A model generated the notes under the pieces. That model was not told where the DNA came from. It saw nothing but the letters and a program-made list of their open reading frames with translations, and ran no database searches. DNA of 64,000 bases, from positions 4,526,001 through 4,590,000 of the forward strand of contig JAOVFP010000002.1 of the NCBI GenBank assembly GCA_025738555.1, given 5' to 3'. Position numbers and translations under genes: made by a program. Source of the stretch: Cyathus striatus (lineage: Eukaryota; Basidiomycota; Agaricomycetes; Agaricales; Nidulariaceae). Shown here piece after piece: positions 1 through 10,662 of this stretch (its first letter is position 1; every line of letters begins with the position of its first letter).

Positions 1-2672
1 GAGACCGAGCTTCTGATTGCTGTCACTTCTTACAATGAAGACAAGACTCTATATGCTCGTACACTCCATGGTGTCATGCTCAACATTCGTGATATCTGCA
101 AAACTAAGCAATCCAAGTACTGGAGGAGACATGCAGAAGAAGGCAATCCTGGCTGGCAAAGAATCACGGTGGCGCTCATCGTTGACGGCCTGGATAATAT
201 GGATAAGAGCGTCCTAGATATTCTTGCCACGATTGGGATTTATCAAGATGGTGTTATGAAAAAGCAGCTGGATGGAAAAGATACTGTCGCTCATATATTT
301 GAGGTTAGTTTTAACGTCATTGGTCGTGTTGTCTTTGTTTTAATTTCATACGGCTTCTTTAAGTATACCACTCAACTTTCTGTGGATGCCTCTCCACAGC
401 TGGTTCTCCCACAGGCCAACGATGCTAATAACCTTGTTCCTGTTCAAATTATTTTCGTAGTGAAAGCAAAGAATCAGAAGAAGATCAATTCTCACCGTTG
501 GCTCTTCAATGCCATTGGCAAGATGCTTAACGTCGGTTATTTATCACATTTACTATGCTTGATCCCTGACATAGCTTTAGCCCGAAATCTGTGTCCTCAT
601 TGATGCTGGTACTAAACCTGGTCACAAATCTATTTATTATCTATGGGAGGCTTTCTATAATGATCCTAACCTCGGAGGATGCTGTGGTGAAATTCATGCT
701 ATGATTAAAGGCGGAAGGAAACTCTTAAATCCCTTGGTTGCTGCTCAAAACTTTGAGTACAAAATGTCAAATATCCTCGGTAAATCACCACTTGTACTTG
801 TATTCTGTATGAACTGAACTCCACTCAGATAAACCTCTGGAAAGTAGCTTTGGTTACGTGTCTGTACTTCCTGGTGCATTCTCTGCTTATCGTTTCCGTG
901 CAATTCTTGGAAGGCCACTTGACCAATACTTCCATGGAGACCACTCCCTGGCAGACCGGCTCGGGCCTAAGGGTATATATGGCATGAACATCTTCACGAA
1001 AAATATGTTCTTGGCTGAAGATCGTATCCTATGCTTCGAGCTTGTCGCAAAGGCAGGTGACAGGTGGACACTGACTTACGTTAAACCTAGCAAGGCTGAG
1101 ACGGATGTTCCTGAAAGTGCCGTGGAATTGATTGGTCAGCGTCGGCGTTGGCTGAATGGATCATTCGCTGCGTCTGTTGTACGTGCACTATGGACTAATG
1201 ATGACATCGTAGCGCTCACACTTCTTTCCTAGTATGCGCTAGCAAACTTTTTTACTCTGTACAAGTCAGGTCATGGTATTATTCGCATGTTTTTCTTCCA
1301 TATTCAAGCCCTTGTGCGTTATCAAGTTATATACGTGTCGTATTTTACTTACCCTGGATATTAGTACAACACGTTCTCACTGATTTTCTCGTGGTTTGCC
1401 CTTGCGAATATGTGGCTAACGTTCAGTATCATTATTGACTTACTCGTCGATGAAAACCACCTCATTTTCGGCACCGCCGCCATTGTATGTATTTTGCCAT
1501 TTTTTCTTACTAAATATTAACAGATTTTAGACGCACTGGGTTAATTTGGCTCTCAAATGGATTTATTTGTCGTTTCTTGGCTTGCAGTTTATTCTAGCCT
1601 TAGGAAACAGGCCGAAGGGAGAGAGAATGGCCTATACGGTTACACTATGGTATGTTTCATGTTAATCTCTAGATTCATACTTACTGAGGCTTTATTTAGG
1701 GTGTTTGGTATACTTGCTGTCTATCTTCTAGTGTGCTCTTTTTGGCTTACCATTGATGCATTCAAGGTAATTAGCCCTGTTAATGATATCTGCCTGTACC
1801 TGACATATGTTACATTAGAACATTCCAGAGCAACTTAAGAATGAAAGTACTAGCAAAGTTATTGCATCTTTCTTTAGGCCACCAATTGGCGCTCTGATTG
1901 CTGCTATGGCGTCTACCTACGGTAATGGTTCATGAACTGGCCGCTTGATATGTCCTAATACCGAAGTATAGGAATTTATTTCATTTCTTCTTTCTTGTAC
2001 AGGGATCCCTGGCACATGTTTTCTAGTTTCTTCCAATATCTTTGCCTTGCTCCCAGTTTTACCAACGTTTTGAACGTTTATGCTTTTTGCAATCTTCACG
2101 ATGCAAGTATTTTTCAGCTGATTGGGGGCGATCTCGTGCTGAACTAATGTCCTCAGGTGTCTTGGGGTACTAAAGGAAGCGATAAAGCTGAAGCTCTTCC
2201 TTCTGTGTCGTCTAAGAAGTCCAAGGATGCAGATTCTCCCGTCGTAGAAGATACTACCAAAGTCCAAGAAGATGTAGATGCGGCGTTCAAAGAAACTGTA
2301 ACTCGTGCCATCACTAAGATTGAGACCAAAGAGGAGGTGGAAAAGCCGACAATGGACGACCAAAACAAAACTTTCCGAACACGACTTGTTACCGCGTGGA
2401 TGCTAACAAACGCAGCGCTGGCTATTGCTATTGAAAATATTAACGGTCTACCCAGTGACGACGCTGAGAAAGATGCTGCAGATCTAAAGGCAAAGCAAAA
2501 TTCATACTTCGGATTTATTCTCTATTCGACATTCTTTCTCGCTGCCGTTCGCTTTATTGGGGTCGGTGAACTTTATTGTCTTCGACGTTGATAAGCTAAT
2601 GAGTTTTAATGTTAACAGTGCTTGTATTACTTCCTCAAGCGTAATCTTTTCCGGTGGTGCCGTAGGAACTAA
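1..2672 (+). CDS. Chitin synthase (division 1, class I-III type), 5' end outside window
   Basis: Membrane glycosyltransferase that polymerises GlcNAc from UDP-GlcNAc into chitin at the plasma membrane. The frame is open from base 1 and starts inside the catalytic domain with [11 protein letters not shown]. Further exons give [20 protein letters not shown] and [11 protein letters not shown] (about 600-705), EDRILCFEL (about 1018) and the hallmark [10 protein letters not shown] (about 1138-1167), followed by several C-terminal transmembrane segments (about 1250-1830). A charged region rich in Lys, Glu and Ser (about 2160-2360) precedes the last membrane segment. A final intron joins RFIG to [17 protein letters not shown] and a TAA at 2670-2672, an ending typical of this family. 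The reading frame is interrupted by many short introns. N-terminus and promoter are missing. It converges on the RING gene with a 185-bp gap. The family call is firm; the exact class is not. Confidence 0.93.
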
Positions 2673-2857
2673 ACGCCACTCCTTGTGCCATCTTTCTCTC
2701 TTCAGTGCTTACGAACTATCGTTAGTTTTACCTTGATACTTGAAAAGTTATGTGTCTAGCGTTTTCAGACAATAGTTTTTAGTAAGATTCCCATTATGGT
2801 TGATATTAATTAACGGCTACACCCGTACTACATACCAACGTAACGTATTGGTGCGGA

Positions 2858-3560
2858 CTAAGAATACATCCCTGAAAAGTCTCTCTGATCATCACCACTT
2901 GTGTGAGAGTCTACGTTAAGAGCAGGAATGGCTAAGATTCCACCGGCGTCCCCGCTCGCTAGATTTGCAAGCAAATTCTCTAACTCAGCTATCTCCGTTT
3001 CAGAAACGGGAGGGCTTTCAGGGATGCCCCCTTCAACCAAAGGACGACGGCACATGGGACAAGAGTCATGCTAAGAGGAAGAATAACGTTGTTAGATCTG
3101 ACTGGACCGTTAGATACGATAGTACATACTCCGTCCTGGATCCATTTCGATATGCTGAAAAAAATATAATTGTGAAGTCAGTACTATTCGAATCAACCAT
3201 GATACGGACAGAGCACGCAACTCCTTCCTGCAAAATATATGTCCGCATTGCCACGTTTGTCCTAATTTAGTTACCCCAAGTTCCTCCACAGGATGGGCAG
3301 GAGAGTCCATGGCAACTGCTATTTCCTCCTCCGCTAATATTGCAAGGAAAGGCGTAAAGCATATTGAACATAGTGAATCTAGATGCTAAGGCTTTAGTTA
3401 TAGGTATGGAATTTTCAAAGCTGCACCTTAACAGACCTTTCTGCCCGAGTTGATTTAATTCCTCTTCGCTTAGCCTGGGCAGACGATTTATGAGTTCCTG
3501 CATCTGTCTGAAGTTGGCATTACGACCCGTCACTGCAAGTGCAGGTGCGATCAGAAGCAT
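2858..3560 (-). CDS. RING-finger E3 ubiquitin ligase (small, paralog of the gene at 14692-15564)
   Basis: Probable ubiquitin E3 ligase. The ATG at 3560 gives an N-terminal helix-like region with LINRLPRLSEEELNQLG. An intron then joins QK to DSLCSICFTPFL, followed by an acidic loop, WQCGHIFCRKD, then ISKWIQDG and HDSCPMCRRPL. The metal ligands therefore read C-x2-C...C-x-H-x2-C-x2-D...C-x2-C: the sixth ligand is Asp rather than Cys, a known RING variant. The C-terminal tail is about 50 residues, acidic, and ends at the stop at 2858. Introns fall inside the Asp codon of CRKD and immediately before HDSC; the second RING gene in this window has both introns in the same places. Substrate unknown. 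The stop is in frame with the last exon; a further 3' intron cannot be excluded. Confidence 0.8.
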
Positions 3561-3978
3561 ATATAACTTACGAATGACTAAGCTGCCCAGCAGCGATCGA
3601 CCCTCTCAACCTATCCAAGACTGAAAGCATACTAATTACAGATGTCGTGGTTGGAGTATGAGTGTAGTCCATATTGTGGTTCAAGTTATACAAGACCGTC
3701 AGACACGCGTAGTACGCGTACTATACTGAATGATCACTGATGAGTACAATGTACCCTTGTTGAAACGTGATCCAAAAAGGGAAACAAGTTAACAACTACT
3801 TGTATAGTTATGTAGAAGTACAGCCTGCGACGATGGTACAACAGATATAACAGACAAAGCGAACGAAGAGCAATCGAGATACGATAAATATATTCTGATA
3901 TGCGAGGGTGACGAGAGAGTGGGCCAGCCAACGGTAAGAAGCAACAAGAAATGTCACCAAGGGAGAAATCCTGAGAAA

Positions 3979-4471
3979 TTAAAACGGATTTTCGTCGTCT
4001 GCTTCCAATGGTTTAGTCTGAACAACATCCACGTCATTTGCACGTTCTTCATCGCTTGATGACTCTCCGCTCTCTTTCTGAGCAAAAAGCTGAACGGGCT
4101 TGGCGCCCCTGCAGTATGGGTCGAAGTGTGAGTAAACTCATCCGGAAAGACTGCGTCGAACTTACTTTTCAAAATGCTTTTTCTTTGCAGCATTGAGCTT
4201 TTGAGTAACTGGAGTCATAAGATTGTCGGTAGGAGAGATGTAAGTGGGGTTACTTGCGATAACATGTTTTTCAGTAAAGTCGTCTAAGCCTATAGTAATA
4301 CACTTACTTGGTTTTAGCAAGTTTCTTTGCTAGAAGAGCTTTCGCACCCATTCCTGGGGCTTGGTTGGCAACATTTCCTAGTGGCGCTTTGGGGACGACT
4401 ACTTGAGCAGCTTGGGATGGATTGTGAAGAGGCTGAATGGGAGAATCATTGGGTGTAGCGATAGTAGACAT
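3979..4471 (-). CDS. Spo12-like mitotic exit/meiosis regulator
   Basis: Three exons give a protein of about 115 residues. The ATG at 4471 opens MSTIATPNDSPIQPL. After an intron the second exon reads NPTYISPTDNLMTPVTQKLN followed by AAKKKHFEK, and the last exon ends in a Ser/Glu/Asp-rich tail with EADDENPF and TAA at 3979-3981. The core ISPTDNLMTP...KLN matches the short conserved block of the Spo12 family, whose yeast member promotes release of Cdc14 in mitotic exit and meiosis. The block contains SP and TP sites suited to proline-directed kinases. The tail has an acidic ESSSDEE patch. The assignment rests on one short motif, so it is moderate. Two ACGCGT boxes lie 114-160 bp upstream of the start. 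Confidence 0.65.
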
Positions 4472-5398
4472 GACGTAAGTGGAACGCGATATACAGAATG
4501 AGAGCTTTTGGCAGAGTTACAGTGGAAAACAATGGCAGATTTTTAAGAAGGTGGTGGTCAAGGAAAGAGTTGAAGTGACTGTCAACGCGTGCAAGAATCC
4601 AATTTACATACTTTCCAAATGTGGCACGCGTTTAAAATCCAACTTGGTCACGTGACACAACATATAATGATCAATTTCTAATTTTCTATTCTTAGAAACA
4701 GAACGCTAACATTCAAAACCTAGTCTCCTGGCTCCAACTGAATTGACATCGCATGTTTTACTTATATATGCTTATAATGAGTAATCGTAATCGTATATAC
4801 CTGGAAAATAGAAACAGCTAAACCATCCATACCAGATTCATACTAACATACAATAAAAACCCCGGTAAGTAGCTTCAAGAATCAAGCTCAAGTACGATCT
4901 GAACCGTTCGTTCGGACTCGAGTGAGGCAGTGAGTGATGATGCAGTGTAAGCGTACAATCCGAGAGAATTGGCAAAGTTCTGACTCCGGCTCTCGAAAGT
5001 ATTAAGTACTTAGCACTCTGAAAAGAGCCGTACCGCTCAGCAGATCTTTCCACTTAGGCTTTCCTATTGTTTTTAACGCCAGTTCATGGGGGGGTCGACA
5101 TCGGGCGATCGGATAAGCACCGAAAGAGTTGTCAATAACGCAAGAAAGTGCTTGCAACTCCTGTTAAATGATTAGATAACGAACGGAAAAGTAACAAGAT
5201 CTAGTCGGAGAAACAAAATATTTAGCCGATATTACCATAACTGGTAATTATACACGATGACGGTTTTGAAGTACATTTGGCTACTTTGTACTTAATCATC
5301 AGCGCTCTCTTTTAGTGGGTTCTTTCCTGCTTTCCCTTTTATTCGCATTTTTAGATTCCCTTTTTTATATCTTGCTTTACACTCTTTCATTGTACATC
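4472..5398. other. Intergenic, divergent promoter region of Spo12-like gene and Rheb gene
   Basis: 927 bp without a convincing gene. It holds two ACGCGT boxes (4585-4590 and 4626-4631) and a palindromic E-box (4647-4656). A 71-codon reading frame on the minus strand (4838-5053) has no recognisable features and is probably chance. Confidence 0.6.
4585..4656. promoter_or_regulatory. Candidate MCB pair (ACGCGT) plus palindromic E-box upstream of Spo12-like gene
   Basis: ACGCGT occurs at 4585-4590 and 4626-4631, and GTCACGTGAC (10-bp palindrome with CACGTG core) at 4647-4656, all within 185 bp upstream of the minus-strand start at 4471. ACGCGT is the MluI cell-cycle box read by MBF-type factors in fungi; CACGTG is a bHLH site. 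About 15 ACGCGT sites are expected by chance in 64 kb, so only their pairing at a cell-cycle-type gene makes this notable. Confidence 0.4.
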
Positions 5399-6198
5399 AT
5401 GGCTGGCGGTGATGGTCTACGAAAGAGAAAAATTGCAGTCTTGGGTTCGCGTTCAGTCGGTGGGTTTCACTGTTTTCAACTTAAATACGTCATAATAAAT
5501 TGACTGACCTCCGCACATCTATCTGTTATCAGGCAAATCATCTCTTGTTGTCCAGTTTATAGAAAATCATTTTGTTGAATCTTACTATCCTACTATCGAA
5601 AGTACCTTTTCCAAGTCTATCAAGTACAATGGCGCGGAGTATGATTGCGAAATTATCGATACGGCAGGCCAGGTAACACTTCTATCCTTCGCTTAACACT
5701 TGGCCCTTTATTCTTTGCCTAGGATGAATTTTCCATTCTTAATGCGAAACATGCTATTGGAATACATGGTTTCGTTCTTGTATATTCTGTTACTTCCAGA
5801 AACTCATACAATATGATACAAATCGTGTATGACAAGATCCTCGACTTTTGTGGTGTACAGAATATTCCTTGTGTAATAGTAGGCTCCAAGTGTGACTTAC
5901 AGCATAGGTTTGCATATCTTCGCCTGCTCTATATTATCTTGCTTATTGTGATATTGTCAGTCGCCAGGTAGATTCTAGTGAAGGAGAGAAGCTAGCACAG
6001 CTTAATAAAGCAGCCTGGGTCGAAACAAGTGCAAAGAACAATATAAATGTTGGTTAGTATAATCTTTCTTTCTCTAGATAAATTTCCGCTAATATTCTCG
6101 TAGCAAAAGTATTCGAGTTATGTTTGGCAGAAATAGAGAAGCGCTCTCCGTCAGGTCAGACGGATGCACCTGCAAAGACAAGTTGTGTAATAATGTAG
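5399..6198 (+). CDS. rheb: Rheb-type small GTPase
   Basis: Ras-superfamily GTPase that activates TORC1 on endomembranes in most eukaryotes. The ATG at 5399 starts MAGGDGLRKRKIAVLG. The P-loop is GSRSVGKSS, with the Arg at the position occupied by Gly12 in Ras, a Rheb hallmark. Intron 1 (starting about 5460) splits the Gly codon of GKSS. The effector loop is YYPTIESTFSKSI, switch II is DTAGQDEFSI, and SAK is present in WVETSAKNN. The guanine-specificity motif reads GSKCD at 5882-5896, Ser replacing the usual Asn of NKxD. The last exon ends KTSCVIM with TAG at 6196-6198, a CaaX box for prenylation (Met would favour farnesylation). About 190 residues, the usual Rheb size. Several short introns. 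Confidence 0.9.
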
Positions 6199-6452
6199 CT
6201 TATCATTTCGTGTTTCTTGCTCAGATTTTATCTTTCGATGCTTTATCTAAAGCACCAAGACGATACGGAATCTCCTATGTTCCCTTTTCATCATTTACAC
6301 ATACGATTGCAACCAATTTCTCTTTGCTATTCGATCTGTTTAATCTCCGTTTATTTCATTTTACGAAATACAGATACTTATCGCTCTAACGATGCTATTG
6401 ACTTATACATTTAGAATGGTCCATAGGAACACGAGTGCTGTAGCATTCATGA

Positions 6453-9400
6453 TTACGCCGTTCCATCGCCCAAAAATCTCAGCATAACAGATCTACCATT
6501 GAGACCAGTCGCTTTGATTTTCTGAGGATCTCCGGGAATGAGATCAACGGCTTGGTCACTCCATTTCACTTCCAAACCGTCCACGTCGAGAACAATTCCC
6601 TTGACAGGTTTCTGAGTCTCGAGAGTCACAGACTCTCCATCTATTCCAACCACTGCTTTTAAACCCAGCTTCTCTACCGGAGGAAAGTTGATATATTTGA
6701 AAGGTTCCGGCCTAGAATCAACTCATATTCAAGTTTCTAATTTATATTCCAGTTAATTGATACGTACCAATTGGCATATCGGGCCAAAACATCTCGATTG
6801 CTATCGAAGAGTCTGGCAGATACAACAATATCCTTGGGAATATCACTTTTTCTGAGTCGCTCTGGCTGGCCAGGCAAGCCTCCTTTGTGTAATTCCGTAC
6901 TGGAATTTGCGGCTAGAACCACATCCTTCTCCCATTTGTGTGTCCAGTCTGAGTGAAGGTCAAATGCTGCTACTTCAAGCGTCGCATTCTTATCAGATAA
7001 TGTGCTGTTTGTCCCCCAGATTTCAAGAACAGTCGTGATTTTTACAAAAGCTGCAGTGCTTTCATCCGAAAAAGTTTGGTTCTCTTTTCTCGTCATACCA
7101 ACTGTAAACGGCTTCAGTTCTCGGGCTATGGTGAAGTAGGCGGGTTTAGGCCTAAGGAAGTAATCAACGATTGCCCATGAAGTAACTGGCCAGCAGTCAT
7201 TTATCTGTTTTCATTAAATTCCTAATCAACTTCATAATGTTGGTGTGGTCTTACCTGCCATACAAGCGCTCCAGAAGTATACTCTTTGCCTTCTCCTCGC
7301 CAGTTTCGTCGCCAGAGGCGATATGCAGAAGCAAGTGTTTCCGCTTGCATTATCTGAGTATAATAAACATAGCTGGCAACCAGTTGACTGGTGAGCCTTT
7401 CCTTATTATAAATTCATCTCACCTTTCCATCTCAAATGAATGTCTAAAGTTCTCGACCAAGTACAACTATACAGAAACCAATCGGTAAGCTTCATGTACA
7501 TCTCTTTTCTACCAAAGTACGTTACCTCTAGACGGCGTTCAAATCCATCAGCTTTGTTATGATTATTGTTGACTCTAAACCAAGATGAGATACAAATATT
7601 TCTTTCAAGATAAACATTACCTGGATTGGGGATGCCGCTCGTGCTTGTTTTCCCCAAGCCAGTAATCAACTGTGCGGATATTCGGGTATCCTTCCCTATG
7701 TAATAGGGTTGAATAACGTATGTTAACAGAAGTTACACAACGTACATTCCGAACTCTGAGACAAAGCGTCCCGCAAGGACATCCCAGTTATGCCATGGCT
7801 CTTGGGATCCATGCCACACATTCCCTACGTTTGAATTAATGCGCTAGCTTTTTCATCCAATGAAAGTGCGTGCTCACATTGATGTATATCGCCCAACGTT
7901 CGATCCGTAGTGGGCTTACCTTGGCCGCTGTAAGGAGAAGCACGATGATAATAGATATTGGAGTGTTCTGCCACAACCTCTGGTAAGATTCGTTCATAAA
8001 TATAACGAGCTGGGAAGTTGGTTTTCCTGAAATCAGATATTTCGTCATTGTAGTCCAGTTCCAGATTAAGAGACTCTGCAAGTTGGTAATCTGTCCATAT
8101 AATATGAGACAACGACTAGTAAACGCTCCTTTCCAATTTACCTTCGTTATTTCCAGCTACATCATACAGTATTAAAAGCACAACCTTAATCCAAAAAAAA
8201 AAAGTGAACGCACTAAAGATTACGATTGATGGATGATGCCTCAGCCGTTTCACATTTTGAATGGCCTCCTCTTGAACAGACGCCAGAAATGAGTCGTAGG
8301 CAGGATACTAAAGCCATGATTATTGACTATCTCAGTCCGCTACTACTCAGAAGCATGAAGCGAACTCACCTGACCACATCCAAACATAAAATCTTGCCAA
8401 ACCAGAACTTTGCATTACGGTATGTTGGATTAATAATCACTCATCTTGAAGGATATTGTGACTTACTTCCCAACTCTGCTGAAGTGATCAGAGAAAGTCT
8501 TTCAACTGAGACTAAGAAATATTTCACCGTCACAAATGTCATAAAATACGTCAGACTCGTATATTCCACCACCCCATACGCGAATCATGTTTTGATTGCC
8601 ATCAACAAGAAGTTGCAACCACGCACGATATCGATCTGCTGCCACCCTATAGGAAAATGAGCCGATAAGGAATAGGTCCTATCCTGTCCGATGTTTCAGA
8701 AACATACTTACGTGGTTAAGAACGAATCGGCTGGAATCCAGTTGGACCCTGCTTCAAATATCAGATCATCAGCTCATTAAACCCAAGCACTCTTATAATT
8801 ACCTCCTGCAAAAATCCTAATATTGTTGATTTCGAAGAAGAATGAAAGCCCGTCTTGATCGATGAGTTTCCTTTGCACGACACGAGAACGCCTGAATGCA
8901 ATCTTCTGCTCCTTCGAGTCTAACACCTCGTTATTCTGTACAACGATACTTAGTTAGCTGCAAGTACATTTAACCTGAAACCATACATACCTTTCCTGTA
9001 ATGTTCAACTCTACCGTATAGATCGGGTGGCTCCCGTAACCAACAGGATACCAAAGCTGAACAGCACCAGCAGCGAAGTTGAATTCGGCTGATGCAGAAC
9101 CATTTTGAGTAGAAAGTCCTGGCGCTGATACTAAAACTAAGCCGTTTGAATCCTTGATCACCACATTTGCTCCACCAGCAAAGCCTCCAGAGAAGGCAAG
9201 GTTGACGCGAACTTGTGCATTCAGGTCCTCAGAAACATCGGTTCTAATATCCACGTCCGTTATGCGATATTGGTATGTTTGCAGTTTGATCGGCTTCCAC
9301 GGACCAACAGTCATCAGCACTGGACCTATCGGATTGTTAGTTCTATAACTCTGTATAGTGATGTCACCGATTTACCCCAATCCCAGCCATAGCTACGGTA

Positions 9401-10219
9401 CAATTGTTAGTGTGCCATAAAGAAAAGGGGTTACAAGAGCACATACTTGTATTGTGACTTTCGTACATGAAGACGACTAGAGTCCCCATTCCAGAGGGCA
9501 AATTTACCATGAGCTTTCTCCATTTCTTTTCCCTGAGAAATGCATTTATTTCATACCATTTGAGAAGAATTTACGTTTAAGCTCACTTTGAGAAAAGCGC
9601 TTTCGAAATTAACAATAATATCATTTGCTCCTGATTTCAGCAGACCTTTGGCGGGAATTCGGTGTGTGATAAATTGGTTTGTAGTTCTGTTGAAGGGATA
9701 AGAAACTGTCTTTCAATAACAAAGGACATAACGCACTCGAGTATTTTGGAATCGTTCTATTATTAATATTATAAAATGTATAAACTCGATTACACAAAGA
9801 GACTCACAATGAAAACAGTAGCAAATGTGTCAAGGCCCTCAAACACCAGGTCAACGTTCTGCGTTTTAAGCTCTGCATCAGTGACCACGAGAGTACTCCG
9901 AAATGCCCATTCGGTCTCTCCAATCCCTATAAAAGTTGAATGATGGCAGCCATGATCATTCAAGAGTGCTACTTACACTGCACATCCCATTCATGTAGAC
10001 CAATGAACTGCAATAATGTGTGGGTAAGTTGTCAGGAACGCAGATTATCATGAGAACCATACATACAGGATCGGGTATTTTTTTGAGTTTCAGCAATTCC
10101 ACATGGACAGTAGTCGGGAATGAGGAAACTTGGAGCCATTCGCCGTTTTTGGTGCCTTCTCCGCCTCCGATTTGTGTAAAAGCCCAATCCGTTAACTCGT
10201 GCGTGATGAACGAATCCAT
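6453..10219 (-). CDS. Beta-mannosidase, glycoside hydrolase family 2
   Basis: Hydrolyses terminal beta-1,4-mannose from mannans and N-glycan-derived oligosaccharides. The ATG at 10219 begins MDSFITHELTDWAFTQIGGG; no signal peptide is evident, which suggests the intracellular fungal form. Exons in order: sugar-binding domain (FIGLHEWDVQ), beta-sandwich (LWYPVGYGSHPIYTVELNI at about 9000-9060), then the TIM barrel. The acid/base motif AGNNEG lies at about 8142-8160. The catalytic nucleophile is Glu in RFVSEFG (about 7745-7770), in a segment starting NVWHGSQEPWHNWDVLAG. The C-terminal beta domain ends FLGDGTA at the stop at 6453. At least 15 short introns. The combination of NNE and SEFG motifs with this domain order makes the call firm; exon borders are approximate. 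Convergent with Rheb (254 bp gap). Confidence 0.9.
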
Positions 10220-10662
10220 GGCAGTGGTTAATAGATATTCGACTACTTCGAAGTTATTGTCGAGGTCAGTTTACCCTAGGCAAGTAGATAGGCACAGAAA
10301 GACGTCAGGAGTGATTTTCTTTAAGAGTATCTTGACCGATTGCTCTTTATAAATAGATCAATGACATTAGCATTGGTCAGCTCGCTTTCGTTAATGAAGT
10401 AACCTCGAATCTGGTGATGTTTCAGCGAAGGAATGCCGACATTTTCCCGAAGGCAAACCCAGCCAATTGGTGAGATAATCCAAAATAAGATCAGATTATC
10501 AGTTTCAAATTACATAGACGAAGCAACATTAAGCCATTAAGCGAAAGAGAGTAGACGAGAGTGGACGTTACTACTACGTTACTCCAGACCACACAAGCAC
10601 ATCTTCGCATGTCTTCACTTCAGAAAACAAGCAAATACACATAGCCCGTGTCATTATATTTC

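Noticed and set aside
4838..5053. Minus-strand 71-codon frame in the Spo12-Rheb gap
   Set aside because: No motif, no splice partners, and average length for chance in this base composition.
8226..8660. Plus-strand 144-codon frame
   Set aside because: Lies within exons and introns of the minus-strand beta-mannosidase and shows no family features.
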